DNA of 64,000 nucleotides from Streptomyces candidus (GTDB taxonomy: Bacteria > Actinomycetota > Actinomycetes > Streptomycetales > Streptomycetaceae). Shown piece by piece: positions 7,924 to 16,233 of this stretch. Below the pieces are notes generated by a model that was given only the letters and a program-made list of their open reading frames with translations, was not told the DNA's origin and did not search any database. Numbering within the stretch: the stretch's first letter is position 1; each line of letters opens with the position of its first letter. The DNA lies in contig NZ_JACHEM010000009.1 in NCBI RefSeq assembly GCF_014207445.1, positions 124,001 through 188,000 on the forward strand, given 5' to 3'. A program made the translations under genes and the position numbers.

Positions 7924-8502
7924 TCATCCGGCGTCAGGAACAGCCGAGTTGCTTCCGGATCGCAGCAGCAAGGGACCGTCTGCCCCCGGACCCGCGAATT
8001 CCGCAACGGCCGTCCAGGACTCCTGCGCGCTGCCCTCGCCCACCGTCGTCGGCCCGGCCGGACCGTGCGGCGTCTCGCAGGTCCCCGGCTCGTCCTCCGC
8101 GCCCACCGGACAGCGCACGCGCACCGTGCGTCCGCCGGGGCCCATGAGGGTCAGGACCGCGTCCAGCTCCGACCCGGTCGCGTTGCGGTAGTACGTACGC
8201 GCCCACGTGGCCCGCCCCTCCGTGAGCACGCAGGTCTGCGCCTCCACCCCCTCCGGGGAGGCCACTTCCGGACCGCACTGCGCGTGCGCACGCTCCGGGT
8301 GCCGTGCCTTCGGATCTTCCGCCGCCGCGCCTGCCGCAGGGCCCGTCCCCTTCTGCACGGCTGCGGGCGCTGCCTCCACCGGTTCGGCGGGCGCCCCCTC
8401 CGGCTCGGCGGGTCCTGCCGACGCTCCCGCGAACGGCAGCAGAACGGTGAACACCACGACGGACGAAAGCCCGAGCATGCGGATATTCAAGGAGAGTCCC
8501 AC
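7924..8502 (-). CDS. Secreted protein of unknown function
   Basis: This is 192 residues from GTG 8502; ATG 8478 is the alternative, and neither has a strong ribosome site. The signal peptide MGLSLNIRMLGLSSVVVFTV with cleavage near ASAGP is followed by a Pro/Ala/Glu-rich linker (about 32-70). The mature domain has four Cys (QCGPEV, QTCVL, VRCPV, GTCETP) that could form two disulfides, with TYYRNATGSELDAVLTLMGPGGRTVRVRC between. This resembles small secreted beta-rich domains. I do not know a function. It is transcribed towards the DUF5926 gene. Confidence 0.75.
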   Translation of the reverse strand: MGLSLNIRMLGLSSVVVFTVLLPFAGASAGPAEPEGAPAEPVEAAPAAVQKGTGPAAGAAAEDPKARHPERAHAQCGPEVASPEGVEAQTCVLTEGRATWARTYYRNATGSELDAVLTLMGPGGRTVRVRCPVGAEDEPGTCETPHGPAGPTTVGEGSAQESWTAVAEFAGPGADGPLLLRSGSNSAVPDAG

Positions 8503-8700
8503 CTGTCGGCTGACGGGAAATTCGTGCCGGTGCGCCGAACATATCGACGGATGGCGCGCGTCCCGACGGCCGCGCGCCCGATTCCGCTGAACTGGCGCCC
8601 GCTCACACCCTTACGAGTGAGAGGCACACCTGCGTCGACGCCGCTCGCGCACCGGGCACGGCCTCCGACTGCGCGCTCTCCTCTCCCTCGCCCCGCCGGT

Positions 8701-8748
8701 CTCAGTACGCGAGCCTGCTCCCGTCTCAGTACGCGAGCCTGCTCCCGC
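8701..8748 (-). repeat. 24-bp tandem duplication spanning the prim-pol-like gene's stop codon
   Basis: Bases 8701-8724 and 8725-8748 are identical at 23 of 24 positions (unit begins CTCAGTACGCGAGCCTGCTC). The unit carries the last codons and TGA stop of the gene ending at 8726, so a second in-frame copy of GSRLAY-stop lies immediately beyond the stop. Confidence 0.9.
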
Positions 8749-9418
8749 CGCCCGGCGCGCCGCTGCTCGCCACGACCAGGGCGTCCAGCACCGTCTCGAC
8801 GTCCGGCAGCCACGGCCGCCCGTCCCGTCCGGTCACCGGCTCGCGCTCCCAGCGCACCTCTCCCGCGCCGGTCTGCGAGGTCGGCAGCACCAGGTAGCCG
8901 CCGTCTCCGTGGAAGCGCAGGGAAGCGGGCACCCGGTCCTTGGCGTAGAGCAGTTCGCCCAGCCGCTCCAGGGAGTACGGGGTCACCAGCAGCGACCACC
9001 GGGTGGGCGTCGCCACGACCGGGCCAAGCCGCACCCCCATCCGGTCCAGAGCCACCAGCGCGCGCGCCCCTGCCAGCGCCGGGAGGCTGAGCGCGCAGGG
9101 CGCGCTGCCTCCGGTGGCCAGCAGCACCGGCGCGGTCGGGCGGATCTGCCACCACCAGCGCACCATGCGCGCGTCGGTGGTGGCGGCCAGCAGCCCGGGG
9201 TCGAAGGGGTGCGCGCCGGGTACCACGCACTCGGGGTCGGGGCAGGCGCAGCTCCGGCCGGGGCCGGGGGCCGGGTCGTGCCCGGCCGTTGTCAGGCCCA
9301 CGCCCGGCAGTACCGGCCACTGCCATGCGGTGGCGCAGGTCAGCGCCGTACCGGGTGGGGCGGGCCGCTCGCTCCGCCGGAGCTTGCGCCTGCGTCGCCT
9401 TCCGAGGATCTCGCGCAT
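8726..9418 (-). CDS. Prim-pol domain protein with degenerate catalytic motifs
   Basis: This is 230 residues from ATG 9418 (AAGGAACGAGCGCTC upstream; a longer frame exists but lacks a ribosome site). A basic N-terminus MREILGRRRRRKLRR is followed by a domain related to the N-terminal prim-pol fold (CACPDPECVVPGAHPFDPGLL, RWWWQIRPTAPVLLATGG, LRFHGDGGYLVLPTSQTG). The acidic GhDhD motif of active relatives is replaced by CALSLPALAG, and the SGGxH motif by TPTRWSLLV. Only the third, Gly-rich segment survives. It is therefore probably not a polymerase but a nucleic-acid- or nucleotide-binding derivative. The Cys-Pro-Asp-Pro-x-Cys element could bind zinc. Confidence 0.75.
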   Translation of the reverse strand: MREILGRRRRRKLRRSERPAPPGTALTCATAWQWPVLPGVGLTTAGHDPAPGPGRSCACPDPECVVPGAHPFDPGLLAATTDARMVRWWWQIRPTAPVLLATGGSAPCALSLPALAGARALVALDRMGVRLGPVVATPTRWSLLVTPYSLERLGELLYAKDRVPASLRFHGDGGYLVLPTSQTGAGEVRWEREPVTGRDGRPWLPDVETVLDALVVASSGAPGGGSRLAY

Positions 9419-10054
9419 GAGCGCTCGTTCCTTTCCGTTGAACGCCGAGGTCCAGATGACGTACCGAACCGTTGCCGGGCAGGACACTGCCGGGGCACTG
9501 ACAAGACTGCGCTGCCACAGCCTTTTGAGAGCGGGGCGTGGAACGTGGCGGGGGGTGGCGCGCGCGAGGCGCTTGCCCGTCCCGCAGGACGTCGCCGGAG
9601 CTTGCGGTGGTGCTTGGATTCCGCTTGTTCGTGCGGTGCGACTTGCGTGCGGCTTTGCCGTGCGACTTCCGGTGGCACTTTCCCTGGTGCTTCCCCGCGA
9701 CTCGGGGACCGTGCCGGGCCCACAGCGAGAAGGACGCCTGCGCCCGCCGCCGGGTTCCGGGACGACGGCTGCGTGGCCGCGCTCGCCCGGACATCCACGA
9801 GTCAGATACCCAGCACGACTGATATGACGCGCTGTCGATCGCCCTCAGTCGATCGCAAATGTCTGCCGGGGACTGCATTTTCACGCCAAGTTCGCGATCA
9901 TCAGTTTCCTCAGGGACACCATGAATCCCTCCAGGACAATGCTGGACATCGCCTCACATCTGCGTGTAGATGTGGATCCGTTGATAGCGGCGCAGAATGA
10001 CTGGGGGTTTGCGATGCTATTGCGCGAAAAGCACCAGGTGGAAAGCCGGTTGAC
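9419..10054. other. Gene-poor 636-bp stretch upstream of the PP2C gene
   Basis: I see no convincing gene. Open frames exist on both strands, among them a Lys/Arg/His-rich minus-strand frame around 9560-9800. None has a ribosome site, consistent third-position GC or recognisable similarity. The last 170 bases are AT-richer and contain the inverted repeat CACATCT/AGATGTG (about 9954-9975). This part is the probable promoter of the gene at 10055. Confidence 0.5.
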
Positions 10055-11401
10055 ATGAGCGCCCCGAACGTGCCGAAAGTGGCCGGAATCGATCCACTGG
10101 TTCCGCCCCCCGCGCAGACTTCCGCGCCTACCGGGAAGACCCCCGCCCGGACAGGGGCAGTGATCCAGGACCGGTTGGCCGGCTGGGTCTTTGACCTCAC
10201 CACCCTGCACGAGTGCACCGACCGCCTGGTGGCCACCAGTGCGCTCGACGAAGCGCTGCACGAAGCGGTACGTGCCGGAGCCGCCCTCGTCGGAGCCCGT
10301 CGCGGCCTCGTCGCCCTCGAACCGGCCGACGGGCTCGGGCCCGACACGACCGCCGGGTTCGGTCTGACGCACGCCGATCTCGGCCATATCGAGACGGTGC
10401 CGAGCCCCTCGGCGGACGACCCGGGACCGGGCCTCTTCGGCTCCAGCCCCGACCTGTTCCACGAGGAGGACCTCGACCCGCTGCACCGCGAGGTCGCCGT
10501 CCGCCTCGGCTACGCCGCCAGTTACGCGCTCCCGCTGGCCGGACCCTCGGGCCGGCTCGGCACTCTCCTATGGCTGTACGACGAACCGGCCGAACCCACC
10601 GAACGGCAGCGCCGTCTGGTGAGCCTCTACGCCCAGTACGCCGCCGAGCACCTGGCCCGTCTGCTGGAGCTGGAACGGGCACGCGCGCGCGTGACGGCAC
10701 TCACCCAGGAGCTGCAGCCCAGCAGACTGCCCCGCGTCTTCGGGGTGCAGATGGCCGTACGGCACCACGCCGGCCGGCACGGCGGCGGCGACTGGTACGA
10801 CGCGCTGGCGCTGCCCGAGGGGGCACTCGGCCTCACCGTCGGATCCGTCTCCGGGTCCGGTCCCGGCGCCACCGCCGCCATGGTGCGGATGCGGGCGAGC
10901 CTGCGGGCGTACGCCGTCATGGAGGGCGAGGACCCGGTCGCCGTCCTGTCCGACCTGGAACTCCTGATGCGGCTGACCGAACCCGCCCGGTCGGCGACCG
11001 CACTTCTGGCGTACTGCGAACCGGCCAAGAGGACGATCGTCCTCGCCGGAGCGGGGCACAGTCCCCCACTGATCGTCGGCGAACGGCGCACCGAGTTCGT
11101 GGAGACGTCGCTGTCCGCGCCGCTGGGGATGCTGTCGTGCTGGGAAGCACCCAGCGTCGAGATCCGTCCGGAGCCCGGCGAGACCGTACTGCTCTACACC
11201 GACGGGTTGCTGCAGCGCACCGGCGAGCCCATGGACCGGGCCTTCGCACGGCTGCACGCGGCGGCGACGAGCGTGCCCAGGGCGTTCCGCGAGGACCCGG
11301 AAGCGATCGCCGACCACGTCCTTGGGACGCTGCTGCCCGGCGGGCTCGACGAGGGGGACGCGACGGAGGACGTCGTGCTGCTGGCGGCACGTTTCGACTG
11401 A
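10055..11401 (+). CDS. GAF domain protein with SpoIIE-type PP2C domain, metal-site motifs altered
   Basis: This is 448 residues from ATG 10055. A GAF domain occupies about residues 60-205 (LVATSALDEALHEAVRAGAAL to YAQYAAEHLARLLELE). A coiled connector leads to a SpoIIE/RsbU-like PP2C phosphatase domain at about 225-448. The first metal motif GGDWYDA (244-250) is intact, and VLLYTDGL and the C-terminal EDVVLLAAR are kept. However, the normally invariant GDVxGHG is VGSVSGSG (262-269), losing an Asp and a His. Family members usually dephosphorylate anti-anti-sigma factors after sensing signals through GAF. This one may be weak or inactive. It is a single gene; RsbW-like proteins lie at 5805 and 13098. 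Confidence 0.87.
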   Translation: MSAPNVPKVAGIDPLVPPPAQTSAPTGKTPARTGAVIQDRLAGWVFDLTTLHECTDRLVATSALDEALHEAVRAGAALVGARRGLVALEPADGLGPDTTAGFGLTHADLGHIETVPSPSADDPGPGLFGSSPDLFHEEDLDPLHREVAVRLGYAASYALPLAGPSGRLGTLLWLYDEPAEPTERQRRLVSLYAQYAAEHLARLLELERARARVTALTQELQPSRLPRVFGVQMAVRHHAGRHGGGDWYDALALPEGALGLTVGSVSGSGPGATAAMVRMRASLRAYAVMEGEDPVAVLSDLELLMRLTEPARSATALLAYCEPAKRTIVLAGAGHSPPLIVGERRTEFVETSLSAPLGMLSCWEAPSVEIRPEPGETVLLYTDGLLQRTGEPMDRAFARLHAAATSVPRAFREDPEAIADHVLGTLLPGGLDEGDATEDVVLLAARFD

Positions 11402-11435
11402 GTCCGCACCCCGGTACGGGACTGATTTCTCACAG

Positions 11436-11444
11436 TTGTCCACA
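11436..11444 (+). other. DnaA-box-like sequence TTGTCCACA
   Basis: It matches the Streptomyces DnaA box consensus TTGTCCACA at all nine positions. It lies in the 131-bp gap between the PP2C gene and the aminopeptidase gene. It is one of several such sites in this origin-proximal window. Confidence 0.55.
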
Positions 11445-11532
11445 GGCTGGGGAGCGTCCGACCGCACGGACATACGATGGAGGGCCAGGAGGCGGGAAAC
11501 CCCTGGCCCTGTGTCGTATGAGGAGACGTTTC

Positions 11533-13023
11533 GTGTCTGAGGAGACCAAGCCGGAGACCCCGGAGACCGTTGACGGCGAGGCCGCCGAGGCCACTGAGGA
11601 AGAGCCCATCAAGCAGCGCAAGAACGGGCTGTACCCGGGTGTGTCCGACGAGCTCGCCGAGAACATGAAGTCCGGCTGGGCCGACACCGAGCTGCGCGGC
11701 CTGGAGCCGATCCCGCAGGCGAAGCACACCGCCGCCCGCCGCGCCGCGCTCTCCGCGCGCTTCCCCGGCGAGCGTCTGGTGATCCCCGCGGGCAACCTCA
11801 AGACCCGTTCCAACGACACCGAGTACGCCTTCCGCGCCTCCACCGAGTACGCGTACCTCACCGGCGACCAGACCCACGACGGCGTCCTCGTCATGGAGCC
11901 GGCCGGAACCGGCCACGACGCCACGCTCTACCTGCTGCCCCGGTCCAACCGGGAGAACGGCGAGTTCTGGCTGGACGGCCAGGGCGAACTGTGGGTCGGC
12001 CGCCGCCACTCCCTCACCGAGGCCGAGCAGCTCCTGGGCCTGCCCGCCAAGGACGTCCGCGAGCTGCCCGAGGCACTGCGCGAGGCCACCGGCCGGGTGC
12101 GTGCAGTACGCGGGCACGACGCGGGCATCGAGGCCGCCCTTGCCGACAAGGTCACCGCGGAGGCCGATGCCGAGCTGCGTGTCTACCTCTCCGAGGCGCG
12201 CCTGGTGAAGGACGAGTTCGAGATCGGGGAACTCCAGAAGGCCGTCGACTCGACGGTGCGCGGCTTCGAGGACGTCGTGAAGGTCCTCGACAAGGCGGAG
12301 GCCACCTCCGAGCGCTACATCGAGGGCACGTTCTTCCTGCGCGCCCGAGTCGAGGGCAACGACATCGGCTACGGCTCGATCTGTGCCGCCGGCCCGCACG
12401 CCACCACCCTGCACTGGGTCCGCAACGACGGCGACGTCCGCTCCGGCGACCTGCTCCTGCTCGACGCCGGCGTGGAGACCCACACCCTCTACACCGCCGA
12501 CGTCACGCGCACACTGCCGATCAACGGCACGTTCACGCCGCTCCAGAAGAAGATCTACGACGCGGTGTACGAGGCCCAGGAGGCCGGCATCGCGGCGGTC
12601 AAGCCGGGCGCCGCGTACCGCGACTTCCACGAGGCCGCGCAGCGCGTGCTCGCCGAGAAGCTCGTGGAGTGGGGCCTCGTCGAGGGCCCGGCCGAGCGCG
12701 TCCTGGAGCTGGGCCTCCAGCGCCGCTGGACCCTGCACGGCACCGGCCACATGCTCGGCATGGACGTGCACGACTGTGCCGCCGCCCGACGCGAGGCGTA
12801 CGCCGACGGCACGCTGGAGCCGGGCGTCTGCCTCACCGTCGAGCCCGGCCTGTACTTCCAGGCCGACGACCTGACCGTGCCGGAGGAGTACCGGGGCATC
12901 GGCGTCCGCATCGAGGACGACATCCTCGTCACCGAGGACGGCAACCTGAACCTGTCGGCCGCGCTTCCGCGGCGCTCCGACGAGGTGGAGGCCTGGATGG
13001 CCGCCACCAAGGCCGCCAAGTAG
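11533..13023 (+). CDS. pepP: Xaa-Pro aminopeptidase (aminopeptidase P)
   Basis: This is 496 residues from GTG 11533, with GAGGAGACGTTTC directly upstream. An acidic N-terminal tail (1-35) is followed by the AMP_N domain (about 55-200) and a pita-bread M24 metallopeptidase domain (about 240-490). The five metal ligands are visible: Asp and Asp in LLLLDAGVETHTLYTADVTRT, His in LHGTGHMLGMDVHD, Glu in VEPGLYF and Glu in GVRIEDDIL. It removes N-terminal residues preceding proline from peptides in the cytosol, using two Mn ions. Its length is typical of bacterial PepP plus the tail. It is monocistronic. Confidence 0.95.
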   Translation: MSEETKPETPETVDGEAAEATEEEPIKQRKNGLYPGVSDELAENMKSGWADTELRGLEPIPQAKHTAARRAALSARFPGERLVIPAGNLKTRSNDTEYAFRASTEYAYLTGDQTHDGVLVMEPAGTGHDATLYLLPRSNRENGEFWLDGQGELWVGRRHSLTEAEQLLGLPAKDVRELPEALREATGRVRAVRGHDAGIEAALADKVTAEADAELRVYLSEARLVKDEFEIGELQKAVDSTVRGFEDVVKVLDKAEATSERYIEGTFFLRARVEGNDIGYGSICAAGPHATTLHWVRNDGDVRSGDLLLLDAGVETHTLYTADVTRTLPINGTFTPLQKKIYDAVYEAQEAGIAAVKPGAAYRDFHEAAQRVLAEKLVEWGLVEGPAERVLELGLQRRWTLHGTGHMLGMDVHDCAAARREAYADGTLEPGVCLTVEPGLYFQADDLTVPEEYRGIGVRIEDDILVTEDGNLNLSAALPRRSDEVEAWMAATKAAK

Positions 13024-13097
13024 TCACGCGGGCAGAGCCGGCCCGGCCGTCGAGCACGGCGGTGGGGCCGGCCGGGGCGCGTTGCCCGGGTGATCCG

Positions 13098-13556
13098 TCA
13101 GGACGCCTGGAGCAGCGCGCCCTCGCGCCATTTCAGGATCTTGTCGAAGGTCACCACCGCGCCGCGCCCCGGCCGGTTGCGGAAGTGGACGTGGTCGGCG
13201 AGCTGCTCGATCAGACACAGCCCCCTGCCGTTCTCACGGGTGTGCGACACGGGGCGCGCGGCCCTGTTGCGGCGACGGCGCGGCCGGGGAAAGCCGGGTC
13301 CCGAGTCGGCGACCTCGATGCGGCACTTCTCGCCGTCCAGGTAGGCGGTCACCCGGTACTCGGCGCAGTGCGGGCCCGAGGAGTCGTCCCCACCGTGCTC
13401 CACTGCGTTCGCGCAGGCCTCGCTGAGCGCGACCGACAGGTCGTAGGAGACGTCCGGGTCGACTCCCGCTGTCTCCATGGCGCCGAGCAGAAGACGGCGG
13501 GCGAGCGGAACGCTCGCGGCTTCGCGCCGCAAGTGGAGTGACCACCAGATGCTCAT
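13098..13556 (-). CDS. RsbW-like ATP-binding protein (putative anti-sigma kinase)
   Basis: This is 152 residues. ATG 13556 has AGGAGG seven bases upstream. It is a compact GHKL ATPase, the classic size of Streptomyces RsbW/PrsW-like regulators: SEACANAVEHGG (N-box), EVADSGPGF (G1) and ENGRGLCLIEQLADHVHF (G2). It ends in GRGAVVTFDKILKWREGALLQAS. It probably binds ATP and may sequester a sigma factor or phosphorylate a STAS partner; no partner is encoded nearby. It is convergent with pepP, with a GC-rich imperfect hairpin in the 74-bp gap. Confidence 0.85.
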   Translation of the reverse strand: MSIWWSLHLRREAASVPLARRLLLGAMETAGVDPDVSYDLSVALSEACANAVEHGGDDSSGPHCAEYRVTAYLDGEKCRIEVADSGPGFPRPRRRRNRAARPVSHTRENGRGLCLIEQLADHVHFRNRPGRGAVVTFDKILKWREGALLQAS

Positions 13557-13804
13557 GCTCCAGCCTCCTGGCTGCGGCTCGTCATACGTCTACGTATTGC
13601 CGCAAGTGGAGGCCCGTAAGCCCGGAATCGGGCCGAGAGCGCTCATTCGGCGGATGCGCGTCCCCCGGGTGCCGGTGCGGACGGCGGGCCGGACGGGCAG
13701 TCGCGGGACCCTGCGCACGGCGACCGGGGTGACACAACGGACCATCGTGAGCTTGTGGACCTGCCGGGTCCGCTACCGGGCAGCAGTGCGATGATGGCTC
13801 CGCC

Positions 13805-14680
13805 ATGTCCCAGCCCGAGCCGCCCGTCGCCGTGCGCGACGCACGCACGTCAGTCGCCTCGCGACTGCTGAGGGCCGCGGTGTTCGCCGCGGTCTGCGTC
13901 GTGCTGTCCGCGACCGGGCACGTGCTGGGCTCCACGGCGACCGTGCCGTGGTGGACGCTCGTGATCGCCTTCGCCGCGGTGTTCGCGCTGGCCGCGCCGC
14001 TGGCCGGGCGCACCCGGTCACTGCCCTCGATCACCTTCGCGCTGACCGCGGGACAGCTCGGCCTGCACGCCCTGTTCGGCATCGGACAGGGCCATGCGGG
14101 CAGTGCTTCCGGCGCCGATCAAGGTGCGCTGTCCGGGCTCGCCGCCCAACTGATGTGCGGCGGCGGCACGCCGATGAGCGCGGACCGGGCCCGCGACGTC
14201 CTGACGGCGGCCGGCATCGACCCGTCGGCCGGCGCACATATCGGGCACACCGCGTCGACCGGTTCCGGAACGTACGGCTCCTACGACGCCGTCGGTACCA
14301 GCGGTGGACAGGCGGGCGGCGGTGCGATGGCCGACTGTCTGCACTCGCTCGTCCCCACCCTCCCCATGCTGCTCGGTCACCTGATGGCCGCGCTCGCCAC
14401 CGGATGGCTGCTGCGCCACGGCGACCTCGCCCTGCGCCGGCTGGCCCGGCTCTCGGCGTACGGCGTGGCGGAGGTCGCGGCGGGGACGCTCGTACGGTCC
14501 CTGCGCGCAGCGCTCGCGTTCGTACGCGCCCTGCTGGCAGGTCTGTCGGCAGCGCCCGCCTGCGGGCCGGGCGTCGCGCCCGCCGGTTTCCGCGCGCCGC
14601 TCCGGCTCACCGGGCGGTACCTGCTGCACTCGGTGATCAGGCGTGGGCCGCCCGCGTCGGCGTACTCCCTCGTCGCCTGA
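13805..14680 (+). CDS. Multi-pass membrane protein at the head of the copper cluster
   Basis: This is 291 residues with about four transmembrane helices: residues 22-45 (LLRAAVFAAVCVVLSATGH), 48-67 (VPWWTLVIAFAAVFALAAPL), about 72-90 (ITFALTAGQLGLHALFGIG), and about 185-205 (LHSLVPTLPMLLGHLMAALATGWLL). A long loop with GHTASTGSGTYGSYDAVG lies between helices 3 and 4, and a short basic C-terminus follows. The start ATG lacks a ribosome site, and a leaderless or nearby promoter is possible. It stands about 110 bp ahead of the ycnI-like gene in the same direction. A role in copper handling is inferred only from context. Confidence 0.75.
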   Translation: MSQPEPPVAVRDARTSVASRLLRAAVFAAVCVVLSATGHVLGSTATVPWWTLVIAFAAVFALAAPLAGRTRSLPSITFALTAGQLGLHALFGIGQGHAGSASGADQGALSGLAAQLMCGGGTPMSADRARDVLTAAGIDPSAGAHIGHTASTGSGTYGSYDAVGTSGGQAGGGAMADCLHSLVPTLPMLLGHLMAALATGWLLRHGDLALRRLARLSAYGVAEVAAGTLVRSLRAALAFVRALLAGLSAAPACGPGVAPAGFRAPLRLTGRYLLHSVIRRGPPASAYSLVA

Positions 14681-14790
14681 CGCGACCCCCCTCACGTACA
14701 TCTGCGGAACGGGCGGGTCGCGGACCCGGTGCACTTGAACGAGGTGCTCCGGCCACCCAGTCCACTCCTGCCTCTGTGGGGTTCACAGTC

Positions 14791-15531
14791 ATGACCGTTT
14801 CGCGTCGTATCTCCCGTCTCTCTGCCGTCGGTGTCGCTTCGGCCGCCTCTCTGCTGCTCGTCGCGGGACCCGCCTTCGCGCACGTCACCGTGCAGCCGGC
14901 CGGCCCCGCCGCCAAGGGCGGTTACGCCACCGTCAACGTCAAGGTCCCGAACGAGCGCGACAACGCCTCCACCGTGAAGCTCGAAGTGACCTTCCCGGTC
15001 AAGGACCACCCGCTCACCTCCGTGATGCCGCAGGCCGTGCCCGGCTGGACCGTCAAGGTCGAGAAGACCACCCTCGAAAAGCCGCTGAAGGTACACGGCA
15101 AGGAGGTCAAGGAAGCCGTCGAGAAGATCACCTGGACCGGCGGGAAGATCGGCCCCGGCGAGTTCCAGCAGTTCCCGCTCTCGCTCGGCAAGCTCCCCGA
15201 GGACGCCGACCAGCTCGTGCTGAAGGCCATTCAGACGTACGACAACGACGAAGTCGTCCGCTGGATCGAAGAGCCCAAGGAGGGCCAGCCGGAGCCGCAG
15301 TCCCCGGCGCCCGTCCTCAAGCTGAGCGCGCCCGAGGGCGACGGCCACGGGGCCGCCGGCGACGACAAGACGAAGACCGGCGACAAGGCCGGCCACAAGG
15401 ACGAGAAGCAGACCGTCGCCGCGTCCGACAGCACCGACACCACCGCCCGCGTCCTCGGCGTCGTGGGCATCATCGTGGGTGTCGCGGGTGTGGCTTTCGG
15501 CGTTCTCGCCGGCCGCCGCCGCGCCGCCTGA
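14791..15531 (+). CDS. YcnI-like (DUF1775) copper-binding exported protein
   Basis: This is 246 residues. The signal peptide ends AGPAFA, so the mature protein starts HVTVQP with an N-terminal His, the copper-binding position in the YcnI family. The DUF1775 beta-sandwich covers about 32-165 (YATVNVKVPNERDNASTVKLEV, WTGGKIGPGEFQQFPLSL, RWIEEP). A Lys/Asp/His-rich tail follows (about 175-215), then a C-terminal transmembrane helix (ARVLGVVGIIVGVAGVAFGVLAG) and RRR anchor. It is likely an outward-facing, membrane-tethered copper chaperone. It is first of four closely spaced copper genes (34 bp to sco). Confidence 0.92.
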   Translation: MTVSRRISRLSAVGVASAASLLLVAGPAFAHVTVQPAGPAAKGGYATVNVKVPNERDNASTVKLEVTFPVKDHPLTSVMPQAVPGWTVKVEKTTLEKPLKVHGKEVKEAVEKITWTGGKIGPGEFQQFPLSLGKLPEDADQLVLKAIQTYDNDEVVRWIEEPKEGQPEPQSPAPVLKLSAPEGDGHGAAGDDKTKTGDKAGHKDEKQTVAASDSTDTTARVLGVVGIIVGVAGVAFGVLAGRRRAA

Positions 15532-15564
15532 TCCACCCCTCACTCCTCAAGCTCCAGGAACTCC

Positions 15565-16233
15565 ATGCGTAAGAAGAACGCGCTGGTCGCGGTGGCCCTC
15601 GCCGCCGCGGCAGCGCTCACCCTGTCCGCGTGCGGCGGTGGCGACCCCTCCCCGAAGGAGAGCAGCCAGTCCGCCGCCGAGGTCTCCGCCCCGACCAGGA
15701 CGAAGGCCGCGACCGTCCTCGACCGGCCCTACAAGAAGCCCGACCTCGTCCTCACCGACACCCATGGCAAGAAGTACGACCTGCGCGAAGCCACCAAGGG
15801 CAAGCCGACGCTCATCTACTTCGGCTACACCCAGTGCCCCGACGTGTGCCCGATGACGATGAGCAACATCGCCGTCGCGTACAAGAAGCTGCCCAAGGCC
15901 GACCAGGAGAAGCTCCAGGTCGTCTTCGTCACCACCGACCCGGACCGGGACACGCCTGAGCAACTCGGCAAGTGGCTCAAGGGCGCCGGAAGCCCGGACT
16001 TCATCGGGCTGAGCGGCGACTTCCCGACCATCCAGGCCGGGGCCCGCCAGCTCGGCGTCAGCATCGAGCCGTCCACCAAGGACAAGAACGGCAACGTCAC
16101 GTCCATGCACACCAAGCAGGTCATCGCGTTCTCGCCGAAGACCGACGCCGGCTACGTGCTGTGGACCGACGAAGCCACCCCGGACGACTACACCGCCGAT
16201 CTCCCGAAGATCGTCAAGGGAGAAACCCCGTGA
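15565..16233 (+). CDS. sco: Sco1/SenC-family copper chaperone lipoprotein
   Basis: This is 222 residues. ATG 15565 follows CAGGAACTCC. A lipoprotein signal ends LSAC (lipidated Cys about 22). A thioredoxin-like fold with the metal-binding CPDVCP motif in FGYTQCPDVCPMTMSN occupies about 60-215. The later His is in VTSMHTKQVIAFSP. Sco proteins deliver Cu(I)/Cu(II) to cuproenzymes. In S. lividans the Sco of this locus supplies the oxidase and works with the neighbouring chaperone (family and locus knowledge). The stop overlaps the next start by 4 bp (GTGA), so translation is coupled. Confidence 0.94.
   Translation: MRKKNALVAVALAAAAALTLSACGGGDPSPKESSQSAAEVSAPTRTKAATVLDRPYKKPDLVLTDTHGKKYDLREATKGKPTLIYFGYTQCPDVCPMTMSNIAVAYKKLPKADQEKLQVVFVTTDPDRDTPEQLGKWLKGAGSPDFIGLSGDFPTIQAGARQLGVSIEPSTKDKNGNVTSMHTKQVIAFSPKTDAGYVLWTDEATPDDYTADLPKIVKGETP

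Noticed and set aside
9500..9884. Lys/His/Arg-rich minus-strand frame upstream of the degenerate prim-pol gene
   Set aside because: It runs into the prim-pol gene in the wrong frame, lacks a ribosome site and has lower third-position GC than real genes here. A histone-like protein was considered but not supported.
13024..13097. GC-rich inverted repeat between pepP and the RsbW-like gene as a terminator
   Set aside because: Pairing is imperfect and many GC-rich alternatives exist; not strong enough to list as a feature.
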